DNA from: Arthrobacter crystallopoietes BAB-32
GTDB taxonomy: Bacteria; Actinomycetota; Actinomycetes; Actinomycetales; Micrococcaceae
Direction: 5' to 3'
DNA: 64,000 bases
Assembly (NCBI RefSeq): GCF_000328305.2
Contig: NZ_ANPE02000067.1
Location: 1 to 64,000, forward strand
Positions 15,969 through 24,014 of the stretch are shown piece by piece. Position 1 is the stretch's first letter, and the number at the start of each line of letters is the position of its first letter. The notes below the pieces were generated by a model that saw only the letters and a program-made list of their open reading frames with translations, was not told where the DNA came from and did not search any database. The position numbers and the translations under genes are program-made.

Positions 15969-16406
15969 AGATCAGGGACCTGATCCCTGCATAGTGGTCG
16001 CTCCAGTATGGAGATGGGACCCGGGTACTCGTCCAGAGTTATGTTGGTGGACCCATAGTGGCGCCTGGTGGCCAGGTTCATTAAATGAGAGCGCCGGATC
16101 TGGCAACTGAAATGGGGGAGGTGCAATGCCGGGTCCCCATAACAACGGCTCCTGAGCAGCAGCTGTGCACGTTACTTCCCCCACCTTCCCGGCCACAGAG
16201 CGTGGCGCAGAATGGGCGGGTCCGCCCTGTCTCACGGAGTATAGCTTGGGAAGGCATCGTTGTCCCGCGAACTCTACCTTCTACTGTCACTTCTCCTGAC
16301 CCCGGTTTTCCGGCGTTTCAAGGCCAAAACTGTCCCATGGACCCTGTATCACGTAAGTATCCCGAATCTCCTAAGGGACTGCGGGACACTTGGCGGAAGG
16401 GGAGGC
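15969..16406. other. Intergenic region with candidate recombinase sites
   Basis: No gene is supported. It holds a short hairpin just after pxpA (AGGGA/TCCCT near 15974-15988), a GGGCGG-GT-CCGCCC palindrome at about 16214-16227, GCCAC-AGAGC-GTGGC near 16192-16206, and several TGTCCC/GGGACA half-motifs (near 16261, 16333 and 16383) in both orientations just upstream of the resolvase gene. These could form the resolvase's own res site, which in this family usually lies beside the gene. Confidence 0.35.
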
Positions 16407-17084
16407 ATGAGACTGGGCTACGCGAGGGTCAGCACGATCGATCAGAACGCGTCCATGCAGATCGAGGCGCTGGTCGAAGCCGGAGTGGACCGGAAGCGGA
16501 TCTTCGTCGACGAGATGTCCGGGGCCAAGGAGGCTCGCCAGCGGCCGCAGATGAGGGCGCTGCTCGACTACGCGCGCGAAGGGGATGAGATCCTGGTCTG
16601 GCGGATCGACCGCCTCGGGAGGTCCCTGGTCGATGTCATCAACACGGTCGAGGACATCATGGAACGCGGCATCGCGCTACGGTCAATCATCGACGGGGTG
16701 GATCCGTCCAGTGCCCAGGGGCGCCTCCAGTTGCATCTGTTCGCCACCCTGGCGGAGTACGAGCGGGAACTGATCAACGAACGTGTCCGGGCCGGCGTGC
16801 AGGCGGCGAAGGCGCGCGGGGTGAAGTTCGGCAAGCAGCCGCCGAAGCAGGAAACCGTGGAGACCAAGGTCAAGGTCGCCAGGCAGCTGCTCTCGGAGGG
16901 CAAGACGGGCCGACAGGCAGCCGAAGCGGTCGGATGGTCACGAACCACCCTGTACCGGTACCTGAAGCAGTTCGGCGCCGAGCAGCCGGCACAGGATCAG
17001 GTTGTCGTGCCATCCAAGGGCCGGTCGTCCTACGGCTCCAAGAAGACCTTGCCCGCCCGGACACCACGGGGTGCCCGTGGTTAG
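16407..17084 (+). CDS. Serine resolvase/invertase
   Basis: 225 residues. ATG 16407 follows GGGGAGGC. Catalytic Ser9 lies in GYARVST; RIDRLGRS and the E-helix segment LFATLAEYERELINERVRAG follow, and the C-terminal helix-turn-helix reads GKTGRQAAEAVGWSRTTLYR. It is the small (Tn3/Hin) type that resolves or inverts DNA between short sites. No transposase is adjacent, so it more likely resolves multimers or flips a local segment of the element. The 3' end overlaps the CoiA-like gene by 14 bases. Confidence 0.9.
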   Translation: MRLGYARVSTIDQNASMQIEALVEAGVDRKRIFVDEMSGAKEARQRPQMRALLDYAREGDEILVWRIDRLGRSLVDVINTVEDIMERGIALRSIIDGVDPSSAQGRLQLHLFATLAEYERELINERVRAGVQAAKARGVKFGKQPPKQETVETKVKVARQLLSEGKTGRQAAEAVGWSRTTLYRYLKQFGAEQPAQDQVVVPSKGRSSYGSKKTLPARTPRGARG

Positions 17085-18237
17085 CCAAGGTGGGGACCGG
17101 CAGATCGAATTCGCCGTCGCCGGGAGCCCCGATTCGGAGCTGGTCGTCAAGGTTCCCGAGTCCCGCACGGCGGCGCGCACCATCAAGGCCCGCTACCGGG
17201 ACTTCTTCTGCGCGCCGGCCGCCGGCGGCTGCGGGGAGCCCCTGACCTTCGCCATCGGCGAGATCAATGTCCCGCACTTCAGGCACAAGGCCGATACGCG
17301 ATGCAGACTCACCGCATCCGCGGAGGCCAGGGACCAGTACACGCACCTGGCCATTCAGACGGCGCTGAAGCAGTGGATCGACGCCATGCCCGGATACAGC
17401 GCGCGGCTGGAGGTGGCCATCGAAAGGGCCCGCACCGACGTCTTCGTCACCGGACCGGGCTTCCGCTGCTGCCTGGAGGTGCAGCGCTCACCCCTGGATC
17501 CGGGAGAAGCCGAAGCGCGGACGGCTCGCTACCTTGCTGGGGCCGGGGCGGTGGACTGGCTCTTCGAGAAGCAGAACAACGCCGCGCACCGGGAGATCCT
17601 GTACCGCCGCGGCTATAGCTTCAGGGTTGGTTACCGGTTCCGCGACACCAGTTGCCGCCTGGGTGTTTCCTATCTTGCCTGGCAGGACGGCGCCCGCACC
17701 GAGAAGGTCACCGGAGGGCCGCTGTCCGACTGGACGATCACCGCCGATGGCCTGCACTCGAAGCACCTGGAAGTGGCCCGCGCGGCGTACGCTGAGCTGC
17801 TCCGGCAGGAGCAGGCATTGGAGGAAGCGCGGCGCAAAGCCGAAGAGGATGAGCGTCGGGCACGGGCTGAAGCCCAACGTCGCCGCGAAGAGGACGCCCG
17901 GAAGGCCAGGGAGGCCCAGAGCGCACTGCTCGCCGCGGAACCGGTGCACCCTCCGGGTGCCGGCGGCATCCTCGACTGCCGCAGCGTGCTCTCTGGCAGC
18001 CCCAAGCAGATCGCCTGGGCCAGCACTATCCGCTCCAGCATGGTTGCCCAGCTGAAGGTCCACGCCGGCCAGCCCTGGCTGGACTTCTCCGAGGCCACCA
18101 AAGTGGCCCGGTGGATGGACGGCCATACACAGGCTAGGTGGTGGATCGAACTCTTCAGCGGAGACCGCGACCTGGAAGACCTGTTCCAGCGGTACGAACA
18201 GATCTACGGTCGGATCGAAGGCCGGCCGGTGCTGTAG
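17071..18237 (+). CDS. CoiA-like nuclease-family protein with coiled coil
   Basis: About 388 residues; the start is GTG 17071 or GTG 17077, both inside the resolvase end. N-terminal zinc-ribbon-like part: FFCAPAAGGCGEPLTFAIGE, then PHFRHKADTRCRL. Next is the CoiA nuclease-like region YTHLAIQTALKQWIDAMPGY, RTDVFV, CCLEVQRSPLD and WLFEKQN (the D...ExQ pattern of a PD-(D/E)xK fold). A charged coiled coil (residues about 250-300) leads to a C-terminal domain with GSPKQIAWASTIRSS. CoiA proteins assist DNA uptake or recombination. Translational coupling to a resolvase points to a joint DNA-processing role in the element. Confidence 0.75.
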   Translation: MPVVSQGGDRQIEFAVAGSPDSELVVKVPESRTAARTIKARYRDFFCAPAAGGCGEPLTFAIGEINVPHFRHKADTRCRLTASAEARDQYTHLAIQTALKQWIDAMPGYSARLEVAIERARTDVFVTGPGFRCCLEVQRSPLDPGEAEARTARYLAGAGAVDWLFEKQNNAAHREILYRRGYSFRVGYRFRDTSCRLGVSYLAWQDGARTEKVTGGPLSDWTITADGLHSKHLEVARAAYAELLRQEQALEEARRKAEEDERRARAEAQRRREEDARKAREAQSALLAAEPVHPPGAGGILDCRSVLSGSPKQIAWASTIRSSMVAQLKVHAGQPWLDFSEATKVARWMDGHTQARWWIELFSGDRDLEDLFQRYEQIYGRIEGRPVL

Positions 18238-18388
18238 CCCGACGCCCGCGGAGGCTATTCGGCAGTGAAGAGGGGCGTCCGGGACCGTCGATCCGTACCT
18301 GTCGGGGCGGCTGCGCGTCCATCGCCAGCCACATGATGAAAATCGCGATGCAGTTCGTCACGAGGACGAAGGCAACCGCTTCTCCCAT
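18155..18388 (-). CDS. Small membrane protein, 77 aa
   Basis: Starts at ATG 18388, overlapping the stop of the upstream gene by one base (TGATG). One membrane helix (AVAFVLVTNCIAIFIMWLAM) near the N-terminus, then a basic tail. The end overlaps the convergent CoiA-like gene by 83 bases, so the tail may not be conserved. Probably co-translated with the Cys/Gly-tailed membrane protein before it. Confidence 0.5.
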   Translation of the reverse strand: MGEAVAFVLVTNCIAIFIMWLAMDAQPPRQVRIDGPGRPSSLPNSLRGRRATAPAGLRSDRRSVRTAGTGLPGRGLR

Positions 18389-18666
18389 CAGTCGCAGCCC
18401 CCTCCGCCGCCGGAGTCGCAGGATGAGCTGCTGCCCGAGTCGAAGAACCCGGATCCGGCAATGCCACCGGCCCAGTACGCGCTCGACGGGTCCGAGGACG
18501 AGGCAGAGCCTGATGTGCGGCGGCTCACCGGGCGGGCGGATATAGGGGCGTCCAGCTTCTCCACCCAGTCCGGCTCCGGACCGGGATGCTTCCTGGTGGC
18601 CTTGACGAGCAGGCAGACGACCACGATGCCGACTGCCGCGATGCGGGTGACGATGACCGCTTCCAT
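18388..18666 (-). CDS. Membrane protein with Ser/Gly/Cys-rich tail
   Basis: 92 residues. ATG 18666 has AAAGGC eight bases upstream. One N-terminal membrane helix (VIVTRIAAVGIVVVCLLV), then a polar linker, and a tail ending SSSSCDSGGGGGCD. Cys in a Gly-rich tail is seen in small actinobacterial membrane proteins of unknown role. A CCGCACACAT motif lies 36 bases upstream. Confidence 0.6.
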   Translation of the reverse strand: MEAVIVTRIAAVGIVVVCLLVKATRKHPGPEPDWVEKLDAPISARPVSRRTSGSASSSDPSSAYWAGGIAGSGFFDSGSSSSCDSGGGGGCD

Positions 18667-18701
18667 GAGTGCCTTTCACAGGAGGTGAATGTTCGTGCCT
18701 C

Positions 18702-18711
18702 ATGTGTGCGG
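18702..18711 (-). promoter_or_regulatory. CCGCACACAT motif upstream of 18666 gene
   Basis: Exact ten-base motif read on the minus strand, 35 bases before the start codon of the 18388-18666 gene. One of the recurring element motifs. Confidence 0.5.
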
Positions 18712-18759
18712 CAGGGCGCCCGGGGCTCGCCAGAGCCCTTCGCCGGTAGACTCCCATCC

Positions 18760-19095
18760 ATGCCCGACGGCGTCCTGGACCCGAACAAGAAGAGCACGCG
18801 GATCATCTCCGCGGTCCTGGCGGTGCTGCTCGGCTGGCTGGTCGTTTGCTACCCGGCCTTCCTCCTGGCCCTGGTTTCCATGTTCAGCTTCAGCGGCTGC
18901 TTTCTCGAATGCACCGAGCCGGACCCGCTGGCCGGTGTCCTCTTCCTCGGCGCGGCCCTGGTCCTCGCGGCCGCACCGGTGCTGCTCGGCTGGAGCATCC
19001 TCCGGCCGGGCTCGCCGGCCTGGAAATTCGGCGTCGGCGGCCTGCTGGTCCTCGCCGCGATCTGGGGTTACGAGGTGGTGGCCGGCGCCCTGTAG
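18760..19095 (+). CDS. Multi-pass membrane protein, 111 aa
   Basis: ATG 18760 is chosen because TAGACT lies exactly seven bases before it (leaderless pattern) and the upstream frame is not coding-like. After a charged start (MPDGVLDPNKKSTR) there are three membrane helices: SAVLAVLLGWLVVCYPAFLL, VLFLGAALVLAAAPVLLGWS and FGVGGLLVLAAIWGYEVVAG. Two Cys lie in the first loop (CFLEC). Function unknown. Confidence 0.65.
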   Translation: MPDGVLDPNKKSTRIISAVLAVLLGWLVVCYPAFLLALVSMFSFSGCFLECTEPDPLAGVLFLGAALVLAAAPVLLGWSILRPGSPAWKFGVGGLLVLAAIWGYEVVAGAL

Positions 19096-19195
19096 GCCAG
19101 GGTGGGTTATCGCCGCCACCTGCTGTTCACCTCCGCACCCTAGCGTGGCCACGGACAGCCGCGGCTCCCGCACCCCAGAGACGGAAGGAAGACCG

Positions 19196-20131
19196 ATGCC
19201 CGTTCTGACGACCTGGAACCTCGAAAACCTCTACCAGCCCGGCGGCGAGTTCGGGCCCAAGACCAAGAGTGTCTATGACGAGAAGCTCGACTACGTGGCC
19301 GCCCGGATCGAGACCATCGGCCCGGACGTGCTCGCGGTTCAGGAGATCGGCGACCCGGAGGCCCTCGACGAGCTGACCGGCCGGCTCCCCGGCACTTGGC
19401 ATACTGTGCTGTCGGAACATCCGGACGCCCGCGGCATCCGGGTCGGCTTCCTCAGCCGCGGCAGCATCGCCACGACCACTCACGTAACCACGCTGCCGGA
19501 GCCCCTGCGCCCGGTCCAGTCCGGTGACGGGCCCGACGATGCGGCCGAGGCGCTGGGCCGTGGTGCCCTGCATGTGCGGACCGCCGTGGACGGCCGGGAC
19601 CTGGACCTGGTGACCTGTCACCTCAAATCAAAGCTGCTGACCTACCCCGGCGGACGCTTCAATCCGAAGGACGAGGACGAACGGGCACGGTTCGGTGCGT
19701 ACGCCCTGTACCGGCGCACCGCCGAGGCGGCCGCCATCCGGGTCCACGTGAACGCCCTGCTGGCGGAGGAGGGGCGCAGCGTTGCCGTGCTGGGCGACCT
19801 GAACGATACCCAGCTGGCGGCGACCACCCAGCTCATGTACGGGCCCACCGGCTCACAGCTCGGCACTGCCGGGTTCGACCGGCCGGACAAAGGAGACCGG
19901 AGCCGGCTGTGGAACGTCGCTGCGAAGATCCCCGAGGAGCAGCGCTTCTCCCGGATCCATGAGGGTGACCGTGAACTGATCGATCACATCCTGCTCAGCC
20001 ACGCCCTGGTCGAAGGGCTGGAGTCCGCCGAGTCATTCACGGACGACATCCAGGGGATCGGCAACAACCCGTCCGCGCGCCGCTCGGAGAGCGTCCCGGA
20101 CCACGCCCCGGTGACCGTCCGGATTGGTTGA
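19196..20131 (+). CDS. Endonuclease/exonuclease/phosphatase (EEP) family enzyme
   Basis: 311 residues. ATG 19196 has GGAAGGAAG upstream. EEP motifs in order: TTWNLENLY, the catalytic Glu in DVLAVQEIGD, THL-like CHLKSKLL, VLGDLNDTQ and the C-terminal DHILLS and PDHAPVTV (active-site His). It is a metal-dependent phosphodiesterase acting on nucleic acid or phospholipid; the subfamily and substrate are not resolved. There is no signal peptide, so cytoplasmic. Single gene, closed by the hairpin at 20170. Confidence 0.85.
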   Translation: MPVLTTWNLENLYQPGGEFGPKTKSVYDEKLDYVAARIETIGPDVLAVQEIGDPEALDELTGRLPGTWHTVLSEHPDARGIRVGFLSRGSIATTTHVTTLPEPLRPVQSGDGPDDAAEALGRGALHVRTAVDGRDLDLVTCHLKSKLLTYPGGRFNPKDEDERARFGAYALYRRTAEAAAIRVHVNALLAEEGRSVAVLGDLNDTQLAATTQLMYGPTGSQLGTAGFDRPDKGDRSRLWNVAAKIPEEQRFSRIHEGDRELIDHILLSHALVEGLESAESFTDDIQGIGNNPSARRSESVPDHAPVTVRIG

Positions 20132-20169
20132 GCCCGGCGGGCCCATTCGACGGGGGTCGGTGCAAGAAA

Positions 20170-20199
20170 GAGCCCCGGCGGTGCGTACAGCCGGGGCTC
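20170..20199. terminator. Bidirectional terminator
   Basis: A ten-pair stem GAGCCCCGGC/GCCGGGGCTC with a ten-base loop between two convergent genes (EEP and lipoprotein), preceded by AAGAAA and followed by CCGTCT. Confidence 0.65.
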
Positions 20200-20216
20200 C
20201 CGTCTCCGCGTGGCGG

Positions 20217-20792
20217 CTACTGCGTGACCTCCACGTCGGTGATCTTCCACTCGGTGCCGTCGTGCTCGAGGCTGATCTTGCCGACCTTGCCGCCCTCGCT
20301 GGGCTTGGCGGTTTCTTCGGTGTCGCCGGCCTTGATGTCGATGTCGCTGCCCAGGATCGAGGCCTTGTCGCCGTCGAGCTCAATGGCGTCTTCGCTGATG
20401 GTGGCCGGCTCCTGGGTAAACATGCCGAGCAGCGCGAAGATCCCGACCAGTCCGGCGCTCTTCTCCTCGCTCATGTCCAGGTAGCCGTAGGACTTCGGGA
20501 AGGCGGCCTTCAGCTGGGCCGCGGTCTCCTCATCGGTGGCGTCCTCGGCCGGCGGGTTCGCCATCATCTCGCCCATGTACGCCTTGGCTTCCTTCTGGGA
20601 GGTCTTGAAGAAGGCGTTCAGGGTCTTGGCGACGTCGGCCGGCGCATGCTCGACCTTCTGCTCGGCCGGGGACTCGGCCGTGACAGGCGCAGTGCTGGCC
20701 GGTGCGGGCGAGGAGGAGCCGCAGGCTGCGGCCCCTAAGCTGGCGGCGAGGGCCAGGAGCGGGACTCCGAGGGCGCGGGCGATTTTGGACAT
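20217..20792 (-). CDS. Lipoprotein, unknown function
   Basis: 191 residues from ATG 20792. The signal peptide MSKIARALGVPLLALAAS ends in the lipobox GAAAC. The mature part has a Ser/Pro/Ala linker, a helical region (VAKTLNAFFKTSQKEAKAYM) and a C-terminal strand-rich region (GKVGKISLEHDGTEWKITDV) like domains of unknown function in actinobacterial lipoproteins. It lies downstream of another lipoprotein on the same strand, 120 bases apart. Confidence 0.7.
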   Translation of the reverse strand: MSKIARALGVPLLALAASLGAAACGSSSPAPASTAPVTAESPAEQKVEHAPADVAKTLNAFFKTSQKEAKAYMGEMMANPPAEDATDEETAAQLKAAFPKSYGYLDMSEEKSAGLVGIFALLGMFTQEPATISEDAIELDGDKASILGSDIDIKAGDTEETAKPSEGGKVGKISLEHDGTEWKITDVEVTQ

Positions 20793-20911
20793 GGTGGTTC
20801 CCCCAAAGTTGGTGAAGTGATTCAAATTTGGAACTGATAAGGCGGCGGGTTTTGTGCCCGGAAATGCAGAGGCCGCCCGATTTAGAAGAGAGGACGCCGG
20901 CCTCACGCGTC

Positions 20912-21499
20912 TTACTTGATCGACCCCTTGAAGATGGCAGGTTTGTCCATGAAGTTCGGCGCCGTGACCTCGACACGGACATTGTCTGCCTCTGCTTCGG
21001 GGATGCCATATCCGACGGTCACCGTCTGGGTTTCGCCGGGCAGGACGGTGGAGAACTGGTCGATGCCGATGTTGTTCTCGGAGTCATTGGCGTGTTCGGC
21101 GCCCTTGCCCTTGTCCCCGTACTTGACCTCGGGAACGCCCATGAGGATTGCTTCGAATTCTTCCTGGCCGCCGTTCGTGACCTCGATGTCGAAAACGGCG
21201 ATCTGGTTCTCGACCGCTCCGTAGGCGTACTGGCCCGCCGGTTGCAGGCCCTTGGCAGTCACAGTTACTTCGACGCCATTCTCGAAGGTGACTTTGTCGC
21301 CGAACTTCGCGGACCGGTCAGCAGGAGCGGCTTCCTGGCTGGGCTCTTCGGCAGTCTCTGCGGGCGCGGCTGCCGCTGTGGTCTCCTCGGCGGCAGCAGT
21401 CGTCTCCGACTGGGGTTCAACGGTGGGCGCAGGCGAGCTGCAGGCGGACAGGCCGAGGCCGGCCAGCAAGGCGACGGTGAGCGCGATGGACTTCTTCAA
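20912..21499 (-). CDS. Lipoprotein with DUF4352-like domain
   Basis: 195 residues. The start is TTG 21499, chosen because GGGGGAA lies seven bases upstream and the signal peptide KKSIALTVALLAGLGLSAC starts there. Lipobox LSAC. A low-complexity Thr/Ala/Glu linker leads to an Ig-like region: FGDKVTFENGVEVTVTAKGL, QIAVFDIEVTNGGQEEFEAI and ETQTVTVGYGIPE. This is the pattern of DUF4352 (telobox-type) lipoproteins, whose ligand is unknown. Surface anchored. Confidence 0.75.
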   Translation of the reverse strand: MKKSIALTVALLAGLGLSACSSPAPTVEPQSETTAAAEETTAAAAPAETAEEPSQEAAPADRSAKFGDKVTFENGVEVTVTAKGLQPAGQYAYGAVENQIAVFDIEVTNGGQEEFEAILMGVPEVKYGDKGKGAEHANDSENNIGIDQFSTVLPGETQTVTVGYGIPEAEADNVRVEVTAPNFMDKPAIFKGSIK

Positions 21500-21643
21500 G
21501 GTGTGTTTCCCCCAACGAAAACTAGAAGGAGCGGGCAGGGGAGAGGCCCGTGCCCGGTGCCGGAACCGGCCCTGCCAGTCTAGCGGCGAACGTTTCACCC
21601 AAACCCACCCAACCGGTACAGGATTCAAAATGTGACGGTGTTG

Positions 21644-22068
21644 TTAGGCGCGGCCGTCGAACCGCAGGGAATCGGCCATGAAAGGCACCGCTTCACGAAC
21701 CAGGCCCGGGTCAGCGCTCTCGTCAGGCTTGGCGTCCGGGACGGGACGCAGCACCGGGCGGATCTGCCGGCTCCGCTGCACGAACTTCGCCTCCCCGGGA
21801 TACCCCTTGGCCAGCGCGGAGGACTTTCTCCGGCAGGTATACGGACACGTGGTCCCGCCGCTCTTTGTCAAGCAGGGATCCTTGGCGCCACACCGCGGGT
21901 CTCGCAAGCGATGGACTCCAATCGGGCGGCGCAGGACGGCATAGACTTCGACGTGGAAGCCGACAGCGCTTTCCACCGCAGCCGCGGGATGGCAGCCTCG
22001 TCGGTGACGAGGAGCTTATTGCCCTTCCAAGCGACGGTTTCACTCAGGCTGATCGCGGTTGAACTCAT
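21644..22068 (-). pseudogene. Hypothetical Cys-containing protein, frameshifted near 21990
   Basis: ATG 22068 opens a frame (SSTAISLSETVAWKGNKLLV, TDEAAIP) that is coding-like until about 21990. It then continues in the -1 frame (GFHVEVYAVLRRPIGVHRLR, then DPRCGAKDPCLTKSGGTTCP, YTCRRKSS) to a stop at 21644. One more C in the CCC run near 21988-21990 joins them into about 142 residues. Four Cys in two CxxxC-like pairs could bind metal. No family recognised. A deletion or a homopolymer reading error. Confidence 0.5.
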
Positions 22069-22146
22069 ACGGTTTCTATGCCGCTGAGCCCGCTGCGGGT
22101 GTCGTTTTTCTGCACCCGGAACCGCCGGATTCGGCCGGCCGGGTGC

Positions 22147-22184
22147 TGTCCACCCCCGGCCACCCCCGGCCACAGGGGTGGACA
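22147..22184. repeat. Stem-loop with GGCCACCCCC repeats
   Basis: Arms TGTCCACCCC (22147-22156) and GGGGTGGACA (22175-22184); the loop contains tandem CGGCCAC units. It lies 60 bases before leader copy B and shares its GGCCAC motif, so the whole 22140-22500 stretch looks like a repeat-rich control or origin region. Confidence 0.55.
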
Positions 22185-22246
22185 CCCCCTCTGGAGGAGC
22201 AGGAGGCCCCCTTTACTACTACTACTTATAGGGAAGTTAAGTATTT

Positions 22247-22486
22247 CTATCTATCTATGGCCACCCGGCCACCCTGTTTCAGCACTCTCTCCCGGGGAGG
22301 GAGGGTAATTGTATTTGGGGTAGGTTCCCGGTTACAGATTTACACTCTCTCTCATGGGGGTATGCTGTTTTCCGCGTGGTCAGGGTGGCCGGCCCCTTTT
22401 TTGACGACCAATGTGCCTCTGACTAGGGCGTTTACCTTTAAAATCCGGCCACAGGGGGTGTGGCCGGCCCGTGGCCGGGCGCGGCA
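22247..22486 (+). repeat. Direct repeat copy B, leader of the SF1 helicase gene
   Basis: Matches positions 1-240 almost base for base. It holds a possible promoter (TTACAC near 22340 and TATGCT near 22361) and the inverted pair CGGCCACA/TGTGGCCG (22447-22467), followed by further GTGGCCGG copies. Conservation of a non-coding leader in two places, with iterated GGCCAC in both orientations, suggests it is a protein-binding region, for example a replication origin or partition site. Confidence 0.85.
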
Positions 22487-22566
22487 GAACCCGTGGCCAC
22501 CGGCCAGGATCATGTCCGTTGGCGCATTTTCAGCCGCTGCGACGGCGGTGAGCGCAAGCGCCGGCA

Positions 22567-22576
22567 CCGCACACAT
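22567..22576 (+). promoter_or_regulatory. CCGCACACAT motif before the helicase start
   Basis: Exact motif ending seven bases before ATG 22584, the same spacing as TANNNT boxes of leaderless genes in this window. Confidence 0.55.
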
Positions 22577-22583
22577 TAGGGTC

Positions 22584-23876
22584 ATGATCGACCTGACAGA
22601 CATTGGACTGGAACCCGAGGAAGCCGATGCAACCCTCGAAGCCGCCGCCGCACCGGAGCAGGAAGAGGCCCCCAAAAGCGATCTCGTCGCCGGATCCGTA
22701 CTTGCACGCGCCCTCTACAACGTGTGGACGGGGCAGCCATGCACCGTAATCGACTCCCCTCCCGGTGCCGGCAAGACGACCCTGGTCCTCGACATCGTCG
22801 CCCAGCTGAAGCAGCGGTCCAAGCTGAAGGTTGTGCTCGCGACGCCGACCAAGCGCGGGGCATACGACTTGGCCGAGCGGATTGCCGCCCGGCTGGGACC
22901 GGACAGCAAGGGCCGACCGCAGGTTGCACTGTCGGTGTATCAGATGACCCCGCCGCCCGGTGTCGCCAACGGCGGCCGTGACAGCGAGCTGACAAATATC
23001 CCGGTGGTGCGCACAATTGCATCCTGTAAGCGCAGTGCCCCGGCATGCGACCTGATGATCGTTGACGAGGCCTACCAGGCGACGTTCGCCGACGTGACCG
23101 GCGCCGCCGACAATGCCAAGCAGGTTCTGATGGTCGGCGACCCGGGCCAGATCGGCCCCGTCGTCACAGCCGATGTTTCGGCCTTCCGCGGCCGCGACGC
23201 GGCCACGCACATGCGCGCTCCCGAGGTCTACACCCAGCGCTCCTACACCCAGGTCCTGGCAATGGACACCACCTACCGGCTGGGCCAGCAGACCGTGGAT
23301 GCGATCGCCCCGCTCTACAACTTCGACTTCTCGTCCTCCCGCCCTGACAGGCACGTGGAGCGCTCAGACGGGAAGCGGTTGCGCGAGCTGCGCCCGATGG
23401 AGATCCCCGTCTCCCCCACCATCGAATCCCTGGACACCATGGTCCGCGTTGCCGAGGCTGCCGCAAAGATGGTCGGCCGCACCCTGGTGGAAACCGACAC
23501 GGACGGCACGGAGTACCGCCGCCCGCTGGAGCAGTCCGACGTGGCCGTGGTCGTCGCCCACAACGCACAGTCCTCGACGATCACTGCCATCCTGCGTGAC
23601 ATGAAGATGCCGAACATCACCGTCGGCACGGCGGACAAGATGCAAGGCGGACAATGGCACGCGGTGATCGCCCTCGACCCGTTCACCGGGCACTCGACCG
23701 CCAGCGGCCACCGTCTCTCCCCCGGCCGCCTGTGCGTCATGGCCAGCCGGCATTTGACCCACCTTTCATGGCTGTTCTCAGACAACTGGGAGGAAATGCT
23801 CAACGACCCGGACGTGGACAAGCACGAAGCCAAGCTGGCTCGCACCGTCCGCCGCGCCCTGACCGGGACGGTCTAA
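22584..23876 (+). CDS. SF1-type DNA helicase/AAA ATPase
   Basis: 430 residues from ATG 22584; the frame is open through the repeat, but that part is non-coding in copy A. Helicase motifs in order: Walker A PPGAGKTT (59-66), Ia VVLATPTKRGAYDLAERIA, II LMIVDEAYQ (157-165), III LMVGDPGQIGPVV (183-194), IV TTYRLGQQTVDAI, V TVGTADKMQGGQWHAVIALD and VI LCVMASRHLTHLSWL. This is the UvrD/Pif1/Dna2-like SF1 core without large accessory domains. Sitting behind a repeat-rich leader, it may be a replication helicase of the element. An ATG at 22512 is an alternative start. Confidence 0.8.
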   Translation: MIDLTDIGLEPEEADATLEAAAAPEQEEAPKSDLVAGSVLARALYNVWTGQPCTVIDSPPGAGKTTLVLDIVAQLKQRSKLKVVLATPTKRGAYDLAERIAARLGPDSKGRPQVALSVYQMTPPPGVANGGRDSELTNIPVVRTIASCKRSAPACDLMIVDEAYQATFADVTGAADNAKQVLMVGDPGQIGPVVTADVSAFRGRDAATHMRAPEVYTQRSYTQVLAMDTTYRLGQQTVDAIAPLYNFDFSSSRPDRHVERSDGKRLRELRPMEIPVSPTIESLDTMVRVAEAAAKMVGRTLVETDTDGTEYRRPLEQSDVAVVVAHNAQSSTITAILRDMKMPNITVGTADKMQGGQWHAVIALDPFTGHSTASGHRLSPGRLCVMASRHLTHLSWLFSDNWEEMLNDPDVDKHEAKLARTVRRALTGTV

Positions 23877-24014
23877 CAAGAGGGCGGCTACGTCTGGGAG
23901 CCGCTCCCACCCTTCATCGGACCGCGACAGTGGCTGTATGATTCTCCGGGCGCCGTAGCGCCGACGGACCAAGGGGAGCCGATCGCGGACGCGCCGAAAA
24001 ACAAAAAGAAGACC

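Noticed and set aside
18686-18740. Plus-strand start at 18689 with AGGAGGTG close by
   Set aside because: Spacing to the ATG is too short, the frame has no coding character, and the leaderless start at 18760 in another frame gives a clear membrane protein.
22059-23876. A 605-codon open frame including the whole leader repeat
   Set aside because: The same repeat at 1-240 is not followed by coding sequence and shows no codon bias; the helicase similarity begins only near 22760, so a start at 22584 is preferred.
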